The translations under genes and the position numbers were made by a program. From positions 1 through 56,995 of the forward strand of contig CACIJW010000009.1 in the NCBI GenBank assembly GCA_902587125.1: 56,995 nt of DNA, given 5' to 3'. Under the pieces are notes generated by a model that saw nothing but the letters and a program-made list of their open reading frames with translations, had not been told where the DNA came from and did no database searches. Source of the stretch: an uncultured Bacteroidota bacterium (GTDB lineage: Bacteria > Bacteroidota > Bacteroidia > Flavobacteriales > BACL11). This document shows positions 42,903 through 51,546 of the stretch, piece by piece; within the stretch, counting starts at the first letter, position 1; the number at the start of each line of letters is the position of its first letter.

Positions 42903-42994
42903 CACCCGCAAAAACTGTTTGTTAAGGATATTAATGTACAACTTCTCTTTTGGATTCAGTAATCCTTATAACCAAAAGATACAAAGAAAAAACT
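42903..42994 (+). promoter_or_regulatory. Structured 5' leader of rpsA (possible autoregulatory element)
   Basis: Two inverted repeats share bases and exclude each other: GGATT/AATCC (42952-42956 with 42961-42965, loop CAGT) and CTTTTGG/CCAAAAG (42947-42953 with 42972-42978, 18-nt loop). The pairings are perfect at 5 and 7 bp. A small open frame (42934-43014) runs through both. S1 represses its own mRNA through leader structures in Gammaproteobacteria; a similar role here is inference. Confidence 0.35.
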
Positions 42995-43014
42995 ATGGCA
43001 AAAAAATCTCATAA
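42934..43014 (+). CDS. Candidate 26-codon upstream ORF overlapping the rpsA start
   Basis: ATG at 42934, then MYNFSFGFSNPYNQKIQRKN and six more codons, stop TAA at 43012-43014. The frame is +1 relative to rpsA and overlaps its first 20 bases, so ribosomes on it would cover the rpsA start. Composition (aromatic then basic) is not obviously random, but such a short ORF in AT-rich DNA can arise by chance. No ribosome binding site is visible. Treat as a hypothesis. Confidence 0.22.
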   Translation: MYNFSFGFSNPYNQKIQRKNYGKKIS

Positions 43015-44971
43015 GCCCGACGAGCTAAACGCAGAGTCAACTGACGAAAAGTCAATCTCAAAAATTGATAATGAAAAAATTAATGATATCTCAACAAAAG
43101 AAGATGAGAAAGCTGAAATAGTCGTTGATGAACTAAGCGTGTCCTCAAACAAAAATATTGAAACTGAATCTGTTGACGAAATCAATGATACAAAAGAAAC
43201 TATAGTTGATAACAAAAAATCATCTGATAATTCACAAAGTCACAATAGCGAAAAAGATTTTCAATTTCATGAGGAAATCACATATAACTCTAAAGAAATA
43301 GAAGACTTAACTAAGACTTATGTAGAAACCTTACCAGTAATTGAAGATAAGCAAGTTCTAAATGGTACAGTTGTAAGAATCAATGACAAAGTTGTTGTTG
43401 TTGATATTAATTTTAAATCTGACGGTGTAATAAATGCATCTGAGTTTAAATATAATAAAGAATTAAAGATAGGAGACTCAGTTGAAGTTCTGGTAGAGCA
43501 GCAAGAAGATAGCTATGGTCAGCTAAAACTATCTCATCGAAGAGCAAGAATATTACAAGCTTGGAAAAAAGTTAATATTGCTTTAGAAACTGGAGAAATT
43601 GTCAATGGTCAAATAAAAAGTAGAACAAAAGGTGGAATGATTGTAGATGTTTTTGGAATAGAGTGTTTCTTACCAGGTTCTCAAATTGATGTCAAGCCAA
43701 TTAGGGATTATGAAGAATACGTTGGTAAAGAAATGCAGTTTAAGGTCGTTAAAGTAAACGAGTCCTTCAGAAATGTTGTAGTATCTCATAAAGCACTGAT
43801 TGAAGCTGATTTAGTGATTCAAACAAAAGAAATAATGTCCAAACTGGAAAAAGGACAGGTTCTTGAAGGCACAGTCAAGAACATTACTTCCTATGGAGTT
43901 TTTGTTGACTTAGGAGGTATAGATGGATTGATCCATATAACTGATTTATCTTGGGGACGAATATCTCATCCTGAAGAGGTAGTGAATCTTGATGAGGTAA
44001 TAAAAGTAGTCATACTAGACTTTGATGAAGATAAAAGTAGAATTCAGCTTGGCCTAAAGCAGTTAGGTAGCCATCCATGGGAGTCACTAGACAGTAATTT
44101 AAAAGTTGGAGATGAAATAGAAGGTAAAGTTGTTGTTCTTGCTGATTATGGTGTATTTGTTGAGATTCAAGCTGGTATTGAAGCATTATTACATGTATCT
44201 GAAATGTCATGGTCCTCTCACTTAAGAAGTGCAGGAGACTTTTATAAAGTTGGTGAAACAGTAAAAGCTCAAATACTTACATTAGATAGGGAGGAAAGAA
44301 AAATGTCTTTAGGAATTAAACAAATGCTTCCTGATCCATGGAGTAAAATTGACAAAAATTATCCTGTTGGTACAAAACTTAAAGTTAAGGTTAGAAATTT
44401 TACCAATTTTGGAATTTTCGTTGAAATTGAAGAGGGAGTCGATGGTTTAATTCATATATCTGATCTTTCTTGGACAAAGAAAATTAAACATCCATCTGAA
44501 TTCACATCAGTTGACAATTCAATAGATGTAATTGTTCTAGATGTTGATAAAGACTCAAGAAAAATAAGTTTAGGACATAAACAGATACTTGAAAATCCAT
44601 GGGATGCATATGCTGAAAAATTTAAAGCTAATAGTCTTCATCAAGGAACTGTTAAAGAAATGTATGATAAGGGCGCGATCGTACAGCTTGATGAAATAGA
44701 AGCATTTTGTCCAAAAAAACATTTAATAAAAGAAGATGATTCTAGGGCAAAAGTTGGTGATAACGTTCAATTTAAAGTAATTGAGTTTTCTAAAGAAAGT
44801 AAGAAAATTTTAGTATCTCATACTTCTGTTCACATGCAAATAGAGCATGAGGAGAAACAAAAATCTAAAAAACAAATAAGTTCAAATTTGAAAAAAATAC
44901 AAAAGTCTCAAAAGCAATCAACCTTAGGTGATTTGGAAGAACTAAATAAAATCAAAGATGAAATTAAGTAA
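42995..44971 (+). CDS. rpsA: 30S ribosomal protein S1
   Basis: RNA-binding protein that loads mRNA on the ribosome, especially important where Shine-Dalgarno sequences are absent, as here. After an acidic, low-complexity N-terminal region (residues about 1-105) there are six S1 (OB-fold) domains, beginning VLNGTVVRINDKVVVV, IVNGQIKSRTKGGMIV, VLEGTVKNITSYGVFV, EIEGKVVVLADYGVFV, KLKVKVRNFTNFGIFV and LHQGTVKEMYDKGAIV. A lysine-rich tail follows. The open frame reaches back to a TTG at 42950, but the ATG at 42995 (MAKKSHKPDE) is the credible start, giving 658 aa. It has a long leader and is followed by an intrinsic terminator. Confidence 0.96.
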   Translation: MAKKSHKPDELNAESTDEKSISKIDNEKINDISTKEDEKAEIVVDELSVSSNKNIETESVDEINDTKETIVDNKKSSDNSQSHNSEKDFQFHEEITYNSKEIEDLTKTYVETLPVIEDKQVLNGTVVRINDKVVVVDINFKSDGVINASEFKYNKELKIGDSVEVLVEQQEDSYGQLKLSHRRARILQAWKKVNIALETGEIVNGQIKSRTKGGMIVDVFGIECFLPGSQIDVKPIRDYEEYVGKEMQFKVVKVNESFRNVVVSHKALIEADLVIQTKEIMSKLEKGQVLEGTVKNITSYGVFVDLGGIDGLIHITDLSWGRISHPEEVVNLDEVIKVVILDFDEDKSRIQLGLKQLGSHPWESLDSNLKVGDEIEGKVVVLADYGVFVEIQAGIEALLHVSEMSWSSHLRSAGDFYKVGETVKAQILTLDREERKMSLGIKQMLPDPWSKIDKNYPVGTKLKVKVRNFTNFGIFVEIEEGVDGLIHISDLSWTKKIKHPSEFTSVDNSIDVIVLDVDKDSRKISLGHKQILENPWDAYAEKFKANSLHQGTVKEMYDKGAIVQLDEIEAFCPKKHLIKEDDSRAKVGDNVQFKVIEFSKESKKILVSHTSVHMQIEHEEKQKSKKQISSNLKKIQKSQKQSTLGDLEELNKIKDEIK

Positions 44972-44975
44972 AAAC

Positions 44976-45004
44976 AAAACCTCGATTAATCGGGGTTTTT
45001 TTTT
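44976..45004 (+). terminator. Intrinsic terminator between rpsA and pyrR
   Basis: AAAACCTCGATT pairs with AATCGGGGTTTT (one G-U pair) and runs into an unbroken T tract. It is the only strong Rho-independent terminator I found in the window. It ends 12 nt before the pyrR ATG, so it may act as a terminator for rpsA, an attenuator for pyrR-pyrB, or both. Confidence 0.82.
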
Positions 45005-45016
45005 AATTTTAATATA

Positions 45017-45538
45017 ATGAAAAGAAAGATTTTAAATGAAAAAAAGATTAATATAATTTTAGAAAGGTTATCAAATGAAATCTTAGAAAGTCACTTTGAA
45101 ACAAAAAACTCCGTGCTTTTAGGAATTCAACCTAGGGGCATAGAGTTGTGTAAAAGACTTTATCATAATTTAAAAAAAATTAATAATAATGTAAAGATGG
45201 GGAAGTTAGATATCTCCTTCTACAGGGACGATTTTAGAAGATCAGACAAAATAATTACACCTTCAAATATGGATTTAAATATTAGTCTTGAAAATAAAAA
45301 TGTAATATTGGTTGATGATGTTTTATTTACTGGCAGGACAGTTAGATCTGCGTTTGAAGCTTTATTATCATTTGGAAGACCAAAAAAAATTGAGTTACTT
45401 GTTTTTGTAGATAGAAGATTTTGTAGAGAGTTACCTATTCAGGCAGATTACGTAGGCATAGAAGTAGATACTTTGGAAAATGAAAAAGTATTTGTAAAAT
45501 TTGGTCAAGAAGAAAAGAGTGTTTACCTAACAAGTTGA
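45017..45538 (+). CDS. pyrR: PyrR: pyrimidine regulator / uracil phosphoribosyltransferase
   Basis: 173-aa type I phosphoribosyltransferase with the PRPP loop NVILVDDVLFTGRTVRSA near residues 95-112 and the LLGIQPRGIELCKRL segment, both typical of PyrR. In Firmicutes PyrR binds UMP and pyr mRNA to promote attenuation; it also has weak UPRTase activity. Here it directly precedes pyrB (1-base gap), the expected regulated gene, and sits 12 nt after an intrinsic terminator. I see no sequence clearly matching the Bacillus PyrR-binding loop, so RNA regulation is plausible but not shown. Confidence 0.93.
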   Translation: MKRKILNEKKINIILERLSNEILESHFETKNSVLLGIQPRGIELCKRLYHNLKKINNNVKMGKLDISFYRDDFRRSDKIITPSNMDLNISLENKNVILVDDVLFTGRTVRSAFEALLSFGRPKKIELLVFVDRRFCRELPIQADYVGIEVDTLENEKVFVKFGQEEKSVYLTS

Positions 45539-45539
45539 A

Positions 45540-46469
45540 ATGAAAGATTTATCTGTTGATAATTTAACTACTATTAAAGACCTGACTAAGAGTGATATTG
45601 ATCTTATATTTAACACAGCTGATAATTTTAAGAACATCTTAAATCAGCCCATTAAAAAAGTACCCTCATTAAGAGATATTACCATTGCAAATCTTTTTTT
45701 TGAAAATTCAACTAGAACAAAGTTGTCTTTTGAGTTAGCTGAAAAAAGGTTATCAGCAGATATCATCAATTTTTCTTCATCAAATTCATCAGTAAAAAAA
45801 GGCGAAACTCTTCTTGACACAGTACAAAATATACTTGCAATGAAAGTAGATATGATTGTTCTTAGACATTCTAGCCCAGGAGCATCGATTTTTCTTTCAA
45901 GAAACATAGATGCAAAAATTATAAACGCAGGTGACGGACCTCACGAGCATCCGACACAGGCTTTATTGGACTCATTTTCAATAAGGCAAAATTTTAGTGA
46001 TTTCAAATCTCTTAATGTTCTGATCATCGGAGATATTATACATTCTAGAGTAGCTTTATCTAATATTTTCTGCCTACAAAAGTTAGGTGCAAAGGTTGCT
46101 GTATGTGGACCTTCAACGCTAATGCCTAAATTTTTAAAATCATTAAATGTTGAATATTTTAAAGATCTAAAATCTGCTCTTTCATGGTGTGATGTTGCAA
46201 ATGTTTTGAGGATTCAACTTGAAAGACAAAAATTGAAATATTTCCCAAGTTTAAGAGAATATAGTTCAAGATTTGGTGTAACAAAAAAAGTTTTAGATGA
46301 GATTAAAAATAAAGTCATCTTGATGCATCCAGGGCCAATTAACAGAGGAGTTGAAATATCCTCAGATGTTGCAGATTCTAAGCAATCAATAATTTTAGAT
46401 CAAGTTGAGAATGGTGTAGCTATTAGAATGGCTGTTTTATACTTATTAGCTAAAAAGATAAAAAAATGA
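45540..46469 (+). CDS. pyrB: Aspartate carbamoyltransferase catalytic subunit
   Basis: Condenses carbamoyl phosphate with aspartate in pyrimidine synthesis. Carbamoyl-phosphate motif STRT at residues 57-60 (FFENSTRTK), HPTQALLDSF and the C-terminal MHPGPINRGVEI are all in place. 309 aa. No pyrI regulatory chain or pyrC is adjacent, so allosteric control by CTP is not indicated and transcriptional control through PyrR is the natural expectation. It overlaps the next gene by 4 bases (ATGA). Confidence 0.96.
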   Translation: MKDLSVDNLTTIKDLTKSDIDLIFNTADNFKNILNQPIKKVPSLRDITIANLFFENSTRTKLSFELAEKRLSADIINFSSSNSSVKKGETLLDTVQNILAMKVDMIVLRHSSPGASIFLSRNIDAKIINAGDGPHEHPTQALLDSFSIRQNFSDFKSLNVLIIGDIIHSRVALSNIFCLQKLGAKVAVCGPSTLMPKFLKSLNVEYFKDLKSALSWCDVANVLRIQLERQKLKYFPSLREYSSRFGVTKKVLDEIKNKVILMHPGPINRGVEISSDVADSKQSIILDQVENGVAIRMAVLYLLAKKIKK

Positions 46470-46768
46470 AAACTAAAAAAACTCAATTAATAAAAATTAC
46501 ATCAGATTTTGTCAAAGAAAATTTTTTAGCTATTGATGATTCTCAATCAAACTACATTTTTGACATATCAACATTAGATAAAAAATCACAAAATTTGATT
46601 AAAGAAAAATTAATTACATTTGGAAAGTTACTAATTAAAAATAATTGCTCATTTGCAATTGTATCTGATTACTTAAATATGATTGATTTCAATATTGTTC
46701 CAACTCAAGAGGAGGCTTATGATATAATTGAGCTGGAAGAAATTGAAAGAGATCTGCTTAAAAACTAA
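46466..46768 (+). CDS. Small conserved protein linked to pyrB and rnz (STAS-like)
   Basis: 100 aa, cytoplasmic. The C-terminal segment IVPTQEEAYDIIELEEIERDLLKN is what I recall as the conserved end of a small Bacteroidota protein encoded just before ribonuclease Z; the body shows a strand-helix pattern with hydrophobic strands (SNYIFDIS, NCSFAIVSDYLN) like an anti-sigma-antagonist STAS fold, though no phosphorylatable serine motif is evident. It overlaps pyrB by 4 bases, so translation is coupled. Here it is separated from rnz by an inserted secreted-protein gene. Function unknown. Confidence 0.75.
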   Translation: MKTKKTQLIKITSDFVKENFLAIDDSQSNYIFDISTLDKKSQNLIKEKLITFGKLLIKNNCSFAIVSDYLNMIDFNIVPTQEEAYDIIELEEIERDLLKN

Positions 46769-46772
46769 AAAA

Positions 46773-47618
46773 ATGAAAAAACTAATAATCACACTTTCTA
46801 TTTCTAGCTTATGTTATTTAAACACATTTTCTCAATGCACATTAAATTCCTTATACCAAGACTCTAGTTTTGGAATTTGGCCGACTGTAGATATTAATCT
46901 TCCAACTGCAGTGCAAGGCCAATTTTATTTGTCCACTATTGATATCAAAACACCAACTACCTTAATCGAAGCATCTGGTGGTGACTCAGCACTAACTTCA
47001 TTTGATACTTTAGGACAAACTTTTTATGTGGGAGATTGGGTTGTTGATGATTTTGAACTTGTTTCAGTTACAGGACTACCGAACGGTATTACTCTTGATT
47101 GTTATGATCCAAATTGTATAATACTTGGAAATACTTTAAGTTGTGCATACTTTAGTGGTACTACTAATGACCCTTTAGGAACTTATCCAATTGATATTGC
47201 AGTAAATGTGAACACTCATGGTGATATAGTGTATTATTTGGGACCGATTCCTATCACTGTGCCTGTAACTACAGATCTATATTCTGCAACAGGTTCTTAT
47301 CAATATATTACAGGCTATGAAATTGAAGTTTCTAACACAGCTAGCGAAAATTTAACATCTAAAATTAATAATGGTATTCTAATTTCATCAATTGGTTCAC
47401 GTAATTATTTAATATTGAACGATTCTAGACTTCTCAATTCAAATGGTTATTTAGAATTATACGATATTTCAGGAAAATTAATTCTTTCAAAAAATATAAA
47501 TTCATTCTCAGAAAAAAATATGATTGAAATTGAGTTTAAACTAAAAAAAGGAGCATATTTTGTTAATTTGGTTTCAGAAAACATTCAAATAAGTAAAAAG
47601 TTTATAATTAGTAGATAA
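46773..47618 (+). CDS. Secreted protein with T9SS type A sorting domain
   Basis: 281 aa. Signal peptide MKKLIITLSISSLCYLNTFSQ, then a beta-rich domain with four or more cysteines (CTLN, DCYDPNCI, LSCAYF) likely disulfide-bonded, and a C-terminal type A sorting domain: LELYDISGKLILSKNI...GAYFVNLVSENIQISKKFIISR. It is thus exported by Sec, then by T9SS, with the tail removed or anchored. An upstream TTG (46728) would add 15 residues, but the ATG at 46773 opens the signal peptide. The domain (residues about 20-200) is not one I recognise; GLPNGITLDC...FSGTTNDPLGTYPI resembles putative Ig-like (He_PIG-type) adhesion modules. It abuts rnz. Confidence 0.83.
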   Translation: MKKLIITLSISSLCYLNTFSQCTLNSLYQDSSFGIWPTVDINLPTAVQGQFYLSTIDIKTPTTLIEASGGDSALTSFDTLGQTFYVGDWVVDDFELVSVTGLPNGITLDCYDPNCIILGNTLSCAYFSGTTNDPLGTYPIDIAVNVNTHGDIVYYLGPIPITVPVTTDLYSATGSYQYITGYEIEVSNTASENLTSKINNGILISSIGSRNYLILNDSRLLNSNGYLELYDISGKLILSKNINSFSEKNMIEIEFKLKKGAYFVNLVSENIQISKKFIISR

Positions 47619-48551
47619 GTGTCATTCAAATTAACAATTTTGGGATGTAGTTCTGCAGTTCCTGACTTAGATAAGCACCCATCTTCTCAATTGTTAAATT
47701 CTAATGAGAACCTTTTTCTTATTGATTGTGGAGAAGGAACTCAACTAAGACTAAGAGAAATAAATATAAATTTCCAAAGAATCAGTCATGTTCTTATCTC
47801 ACATCTACATGGCGATCATTTTTATGGCTTGATAGGTTTAATTAACTCAATGCACTTACTTGGTAGAAAAAAAGAATTACATATATTTTCTCATTTTGAA
47901 CTAAAAAATATCATTAGTTCTCAACTTCAAGTTGCTAGTACTATTTTAAACTATCCACTTTTTTTTCATGAAATTCCAAAAGATTCAGAAGAGGTAGTTT
48001 TTGAGAATGATGAAATTATAATTGAGAATATTTTGCTCGACCACAGAATTAATTGTAGTGGTTTTATTTTTAGAGAAAAAAAATATTTAAGAAAAATAGA
48101 AAGAGAAAATATAATAAAGTACAACATTCCAGATTTTTATTTGAACAAAATAAGATCAGGTGATGATTATAAAACCCCTACAGGAGAAATTATTAAAAAC
48201 AAGCTAATCACAAAAAAAGCAAGACCGGCCAATTCTTACGCATACTGTTCTGACACAAGATTTAAAAAGTCTATTTCAAAAAAAATTAGTGGAATAGATC
48301 TTCTGTATCATGAGTCTACTTTTCACGAAAAACATAAAAATCTTGCTAAAAAGACGGGACATTCAACCGCATTTCAAGCTGCAAGTATCGCAAGTGAGGC
48401 TCAAGTAAAATGCCTTCTTTTAGGTCATTTTTCTAAAAGGTATAAAGACTTAAATTTATTAAAAAATGAGGCTCAAAAAGTTTTTAAAAATGTAATTCTA
48501 GCTGAAAGTGGTATGCATTTAAATTTTAAAGAAATTATTCAGAATGATTAA
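47619..48551 (+). CDS. rnz: Ribonuclease Z
   Basis: Endonuclease that matures tRNA 3' ends; metallo-beta-lactamase fold. The zinc motif is H62-L-H64-G-D66-H67 in ISHLHGDHFYG, with later ligands in YCSDTRF and LLYHESTF and the GHSTAFQAA histidine. 310 aa, the short bacterial form. The GTG start immediately follows the stop of the preceding gene with no gap, giving the usual MSFKLTILGCSSAVP opening. With tsaC, cca and miaA, the window carries four tRNA-maturation genes. Confidence 0.95.
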   Translation: MSFKLTILGCSSAVPDLDKHPSSQLLNSNENLFLIDCGEGTQLRLREININFQRISHVLISHLHGDHFYGLIGLINSMHLLGRKKELHIFSHFELKNIISSQLQVASTILNYPLFFHEIPKDSEEVVFENDEIIIENILLDHRINCSGFIFREKKYLRKIERENIIKYNIPDFYLNKIRSGDDYKTPTGEIIKNKLITKKARPANSYAYCSDTRFKKSISKKISGIDLLYHESTFHEKHKNLAKKTGHSTAFQAASIASEAQVKCLLLGHFSKRYKDLNLLKNEAQKVFKNVILAESGMHLNFKEIIQND

Positions 48552-48588
48552 ATTATTTTGTTTTTAAATATTTAATTAAATTTATGAT

Positions 48589-51546
48589 ATGAAAAAATCA
48601 GTTTTTTTCCTTTTAATTTGTTTTTCATTTTTTTCGTCAAACTCACAGATTTTGACTGATACTATCAGAGGGGTTAACTGTAATTATGATGGTTACATAC
48701 ATACTACAATTGGTGGAATTTTCACAAATGGAGGAACAAATATTACAAATTGGTATTATTTAGATACTCTTTCAGGAAACTGGGATCCATTAGTTCCGAG
48801 CTCTAGCTACATAACTAGTGGTCAAATAGCATACAATAATTCAAATCTTCAAGGACTATCATCAGATAGCCTCACTACATCATTAGGAGGAACGTTCAAG
48901 CTAGAGATTGTTAACTCTGGAAATATAATTGATGATACAACATGGTATATAAGATATCCACTAGGATTAAAGCTTTGTTGTCATGTCAATATTAATTGTC
49001 ATGGAGATTCATCTGCTTCTTTGAAGGCAGTTGGTCATTCAGGTAAGCCACCATATACTTATTTTTTTTATGATTCGTCGTTTTCATTGATTAGTATTGG
49101 AACTGATTCAATTTATGATAATTTATCATCTGGCAAGTATTATGTTAGTGTTCAGGATCAAGATAGTTGCATAGTTACCTCTACTGAAATAATTATTTCT
49201 CAACCCTCTCAACCTCTTAATGTTAAGGCTGAAATCAAACATGTTGACTGCATAGGTAACAATAATGGTATGATAACTCTAATGCAGTCTGGAGGTAAAC
49301 CTTACAATTATGGTTACAATTTATTGTTGACTAATCAAAATAATGATTCAGTAGCATTTATTAATTCAACTTCAATCTCAAACAATATTATATCATCAAG
49401 TTATGACACAATTAATATTTTAAATTTATACAACGGAAATTATAACTTGAGTGTTTCTGATTCAAATGGCTGTTTATTTGATTCAACATTTTTAATAATT
49501 GAGCCAGGCCCATATTATCCAAACATATCTCAAATTGGAGATGCTATATGCTCAGATGATTCTGTATTAATAATAATTGACAGTATTTCTGGTGCCGTTA
49601 GTCCTTTAAAATTTAGCTGGCTCACAAACAACAATGATTCGTTGTATTGTAGTCCTAATAATTATACATTGACAGTTTCTGATAGCATAAACGGTTGCTT
49701 AGATACTTTTTACTATAATTTTCAAGCTCTAACAAATCTAAATATTGAATATTCAACTACTGACGTAGCCTGCTATGGCGATAGCACAGGAAAAATTTCA
49801 ATTGATTCAGTTACAGGAGGTCAAAGTCCATATAACTTTAATATAAGCGGTAATAGTTTCGTAAATCTATCTTCAGGTTTTTATTATGTTTCTGTTCAAG
49901 ATTCCAACAATTGTTTCATGGGTGTAAATATTGAAATCAAACAAAATCAGCCAATTCAATCAAACGCAGTTTTATATAAGCCATCATGCAGTGGATATAG
50001 TGACGGTAGTATTTCAATAGATGTTTCAGGTGGTAGCTACCCTTATTCAATTAACTGGATCAACGGAACTGGTAATATAGATTCACTTTATGGTCTTCAA
50101 AAAGGTATTTACGAGTTACAAGTAATTGATTCATCTGGCTGTTTTTTTAATGAACAATTGATTTTAGATGAACCTGACTCTTTAATTTTGACTTTTACAA
50201 ATTATACCAATCCACTAATCTGCAGAGGAGAGCTAACCTCAATTGATGCAATAGCAGTTGGTGGAACACCACCTTATTTTTATAGCTGGACAAATAGTGA
50301 TACTACATTTCAATCCATCGTTGGAGCTGGAACATATTATTGTAATATAGTTGATTTTAATGGCTGTAGTATTTCATCCTCTGTTGAAATTAGCGAACCA
50401 AACCCATTTTCAATTGATACATATATCATAGATGAACCAACTTGTGATTCTGGTGCAAATGTTAGTGTTTCGCTAGTTGGGGGAGCCTTACCATATAATT
50501 ATTCTTGGAGCAATGGGGAAACTTCAAACAGTGCAAACAACATACAAACCAACAGCGCATGGGTCGTAGTGAATGATTATTGCGAAAGCACTGATTCAAT
50601 ATTTTTCAATTTCGAACAATATGAACTTGAAACGTCATTGTACTATGATAATATAACTCATTACGCAAATATTGAGATCGATTTTTCTACTACCTCAGGT
50701 CCATTTACATATTCTTGGAACGATATTAGTTCTAATCCAATTAGTTCAAATGATCAAGTAGGTCCATTATGTGAGGGAACTTATTTTATCACAGTTACAG
50801 ACTTGTCTAATGGTTGTTCTATTACTGACACGCTTATTGCAGATTTTTTCATCCCGAATGGAATTATTGACTTAAGTACTACAACAGTGTTTTCAGATTT
50901 TGATTTATGGGGTTATGCACCATACACTTATTTTTGGGATGATGGCTCAAACAGCCAGCATGCAGATTTGTGTCCTGGAAATCATTGGGTAGAAGTAACA
51001 GATGTAAATGGTTGTACTGTCAGAGAGGATTTTGTTATTGAAGATATTAAATTAACATTATCTCCTTTTGATCTTCTGATCGAATGCGATATTTCAAATA
51101 CAGATTTGGAGCTTGAAGTAACTGCTGAAGGAGGTATTCCGCCATATGAAATTTTATGGTCAGACGGAACAACGTCTAACCCAATAAGTGTAGGATTATC
51201 ACCTGGTGTTCAGGGTGTAACAATAACTGATAATAATAATTGCTCTGTTGATACATTGTTTAGAATTTCAGCACTAACTAGTGAGTGCATACCAAATGTT
51301 TTTTCTCCCAACAATGATCAAGTTAATGATACTTGGGTGCTTGAGGACTCATATCTTTTTTCAAATTCGATTGTTAAGATTTACAACAGATATGGAAAAT
51401 TAGTGTTTGAATCAAGCGGCTATAATGAACCATGGGATGGAACCAATGAAGATGGAATTGATCTTTCTGCAGGTTGTTATTTTTATTTCATCGAAATTGA
51501 GAAAGACACAGATCCTATTAAAGGGACCGTAACGATTGTAAGATAA
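48589..51546 (+). CDS. SprB-repeat adhesin with CHU_C (T9SS type B) C terminus
   Basis: 985-aa surface protein. Signal peptide (VFFLLICFSFFSSNSQ), then at least eight GG-x-PPY-type SprB repeat cores near residues 150, 235, 410, 481, 558, 631, 774 and 848 (for example GGTPPYFYSWTN, GGALPYNYSWSNG, GGIPPYEILWSDG), with paired cysteines between repeats. The C-terminal 85 residues are the gliding-motility-associated CHU_C domain: CIPNVFSPNNDQVNDTW, KIYNRYGKLVFES, EPWDGTNEDG and KGTVTIVR, the type B sorting signal. SprB itself is a much larger gliding adhesin; this shorter relative is probably a cell-surface adhesin or matrix protein. It overlaps miaA tail-to-tail by 29 bases. Confidence 0.9.
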   Translation: MKKSVFFLLICFSFFSSNSQILTDTIRGVNCNYDGYIHTTIGGIFTNGGTNITNWYYLDTLSGNWDPLVPSSSYITSGQIAYNNSNLQGLSSDSLTTSLGGTFKLEIVNSGNIIDDTTWYIRYPLGLKLCCHVNINCHGDSSASLKAVGHSGKPPYTYFFYDSSFSLISIGTDSIYDNLSSGKYYVSVQDQDSCIVTSTEIIISQPSQPLNVKAEIKHVDCIGNNNGMITLMQSGGKPYNYGYNLLLTNQNNDSVAFINSTSISNNIISSSYDTINILNLYNGNYNLSVSDSNGCLFDSTFLIIEPGPYYPNISQIGDAICSDDSVLIIIDSISGAVSPLKFSWLTNNNDSLYCSPNNYTLTVSDSINGCLDTFYYNFQALTNLNIEYSTTDVACYGDSTGKISIDSVTGGQSPYNFNISGNSFVNLSSGFYYVSVQDSNNCFMGVNIEIKQNQPIQSNAVLYKPSCSGYSDGSISIDVSGGSYPYSINWINGTGNIDSLYGLQKGIYELQVIDSSGCFFNEQLILDEPDSLILTFTNYTNPLICRGELTSIDAIAVGGTPPYFYSWTNSDTTFQSIVGAGTYYCNIVDFNGCSISSSVEISEPNPFSIDTYIIDEPTCDSGANVSVSLVGGALPYNYSWSNGETSNSANNIQTNSAWVVVNDYCESTDSIFFNFEQYELETSLYYDNITHYANIEIDFSTTSGPFTYSWNDISSNPISSNDQVGPLCEGTYFITVTDLSNGCSITDTLIADFFIPNGIIDLSTTTVFSDFDLWGYAPYTYFWDDGSNSQHADLCPGNHWVEVTDVNGCTVREDFVIEDIKLTLSPFDLLIECDISNTDLELEVTAEGGIPPYEILWSDGTTSNPISVGLSPGVQGVTITDNNNCSVDTLFRISALTSECIPNVFSPNNDQVNDTWVLEDSYLFSNSIVKIYNRYGKLVFESSGYNEPWDGTNEDGIDLSAGCYFYFIEIEKDTDPIKGTVTIVR

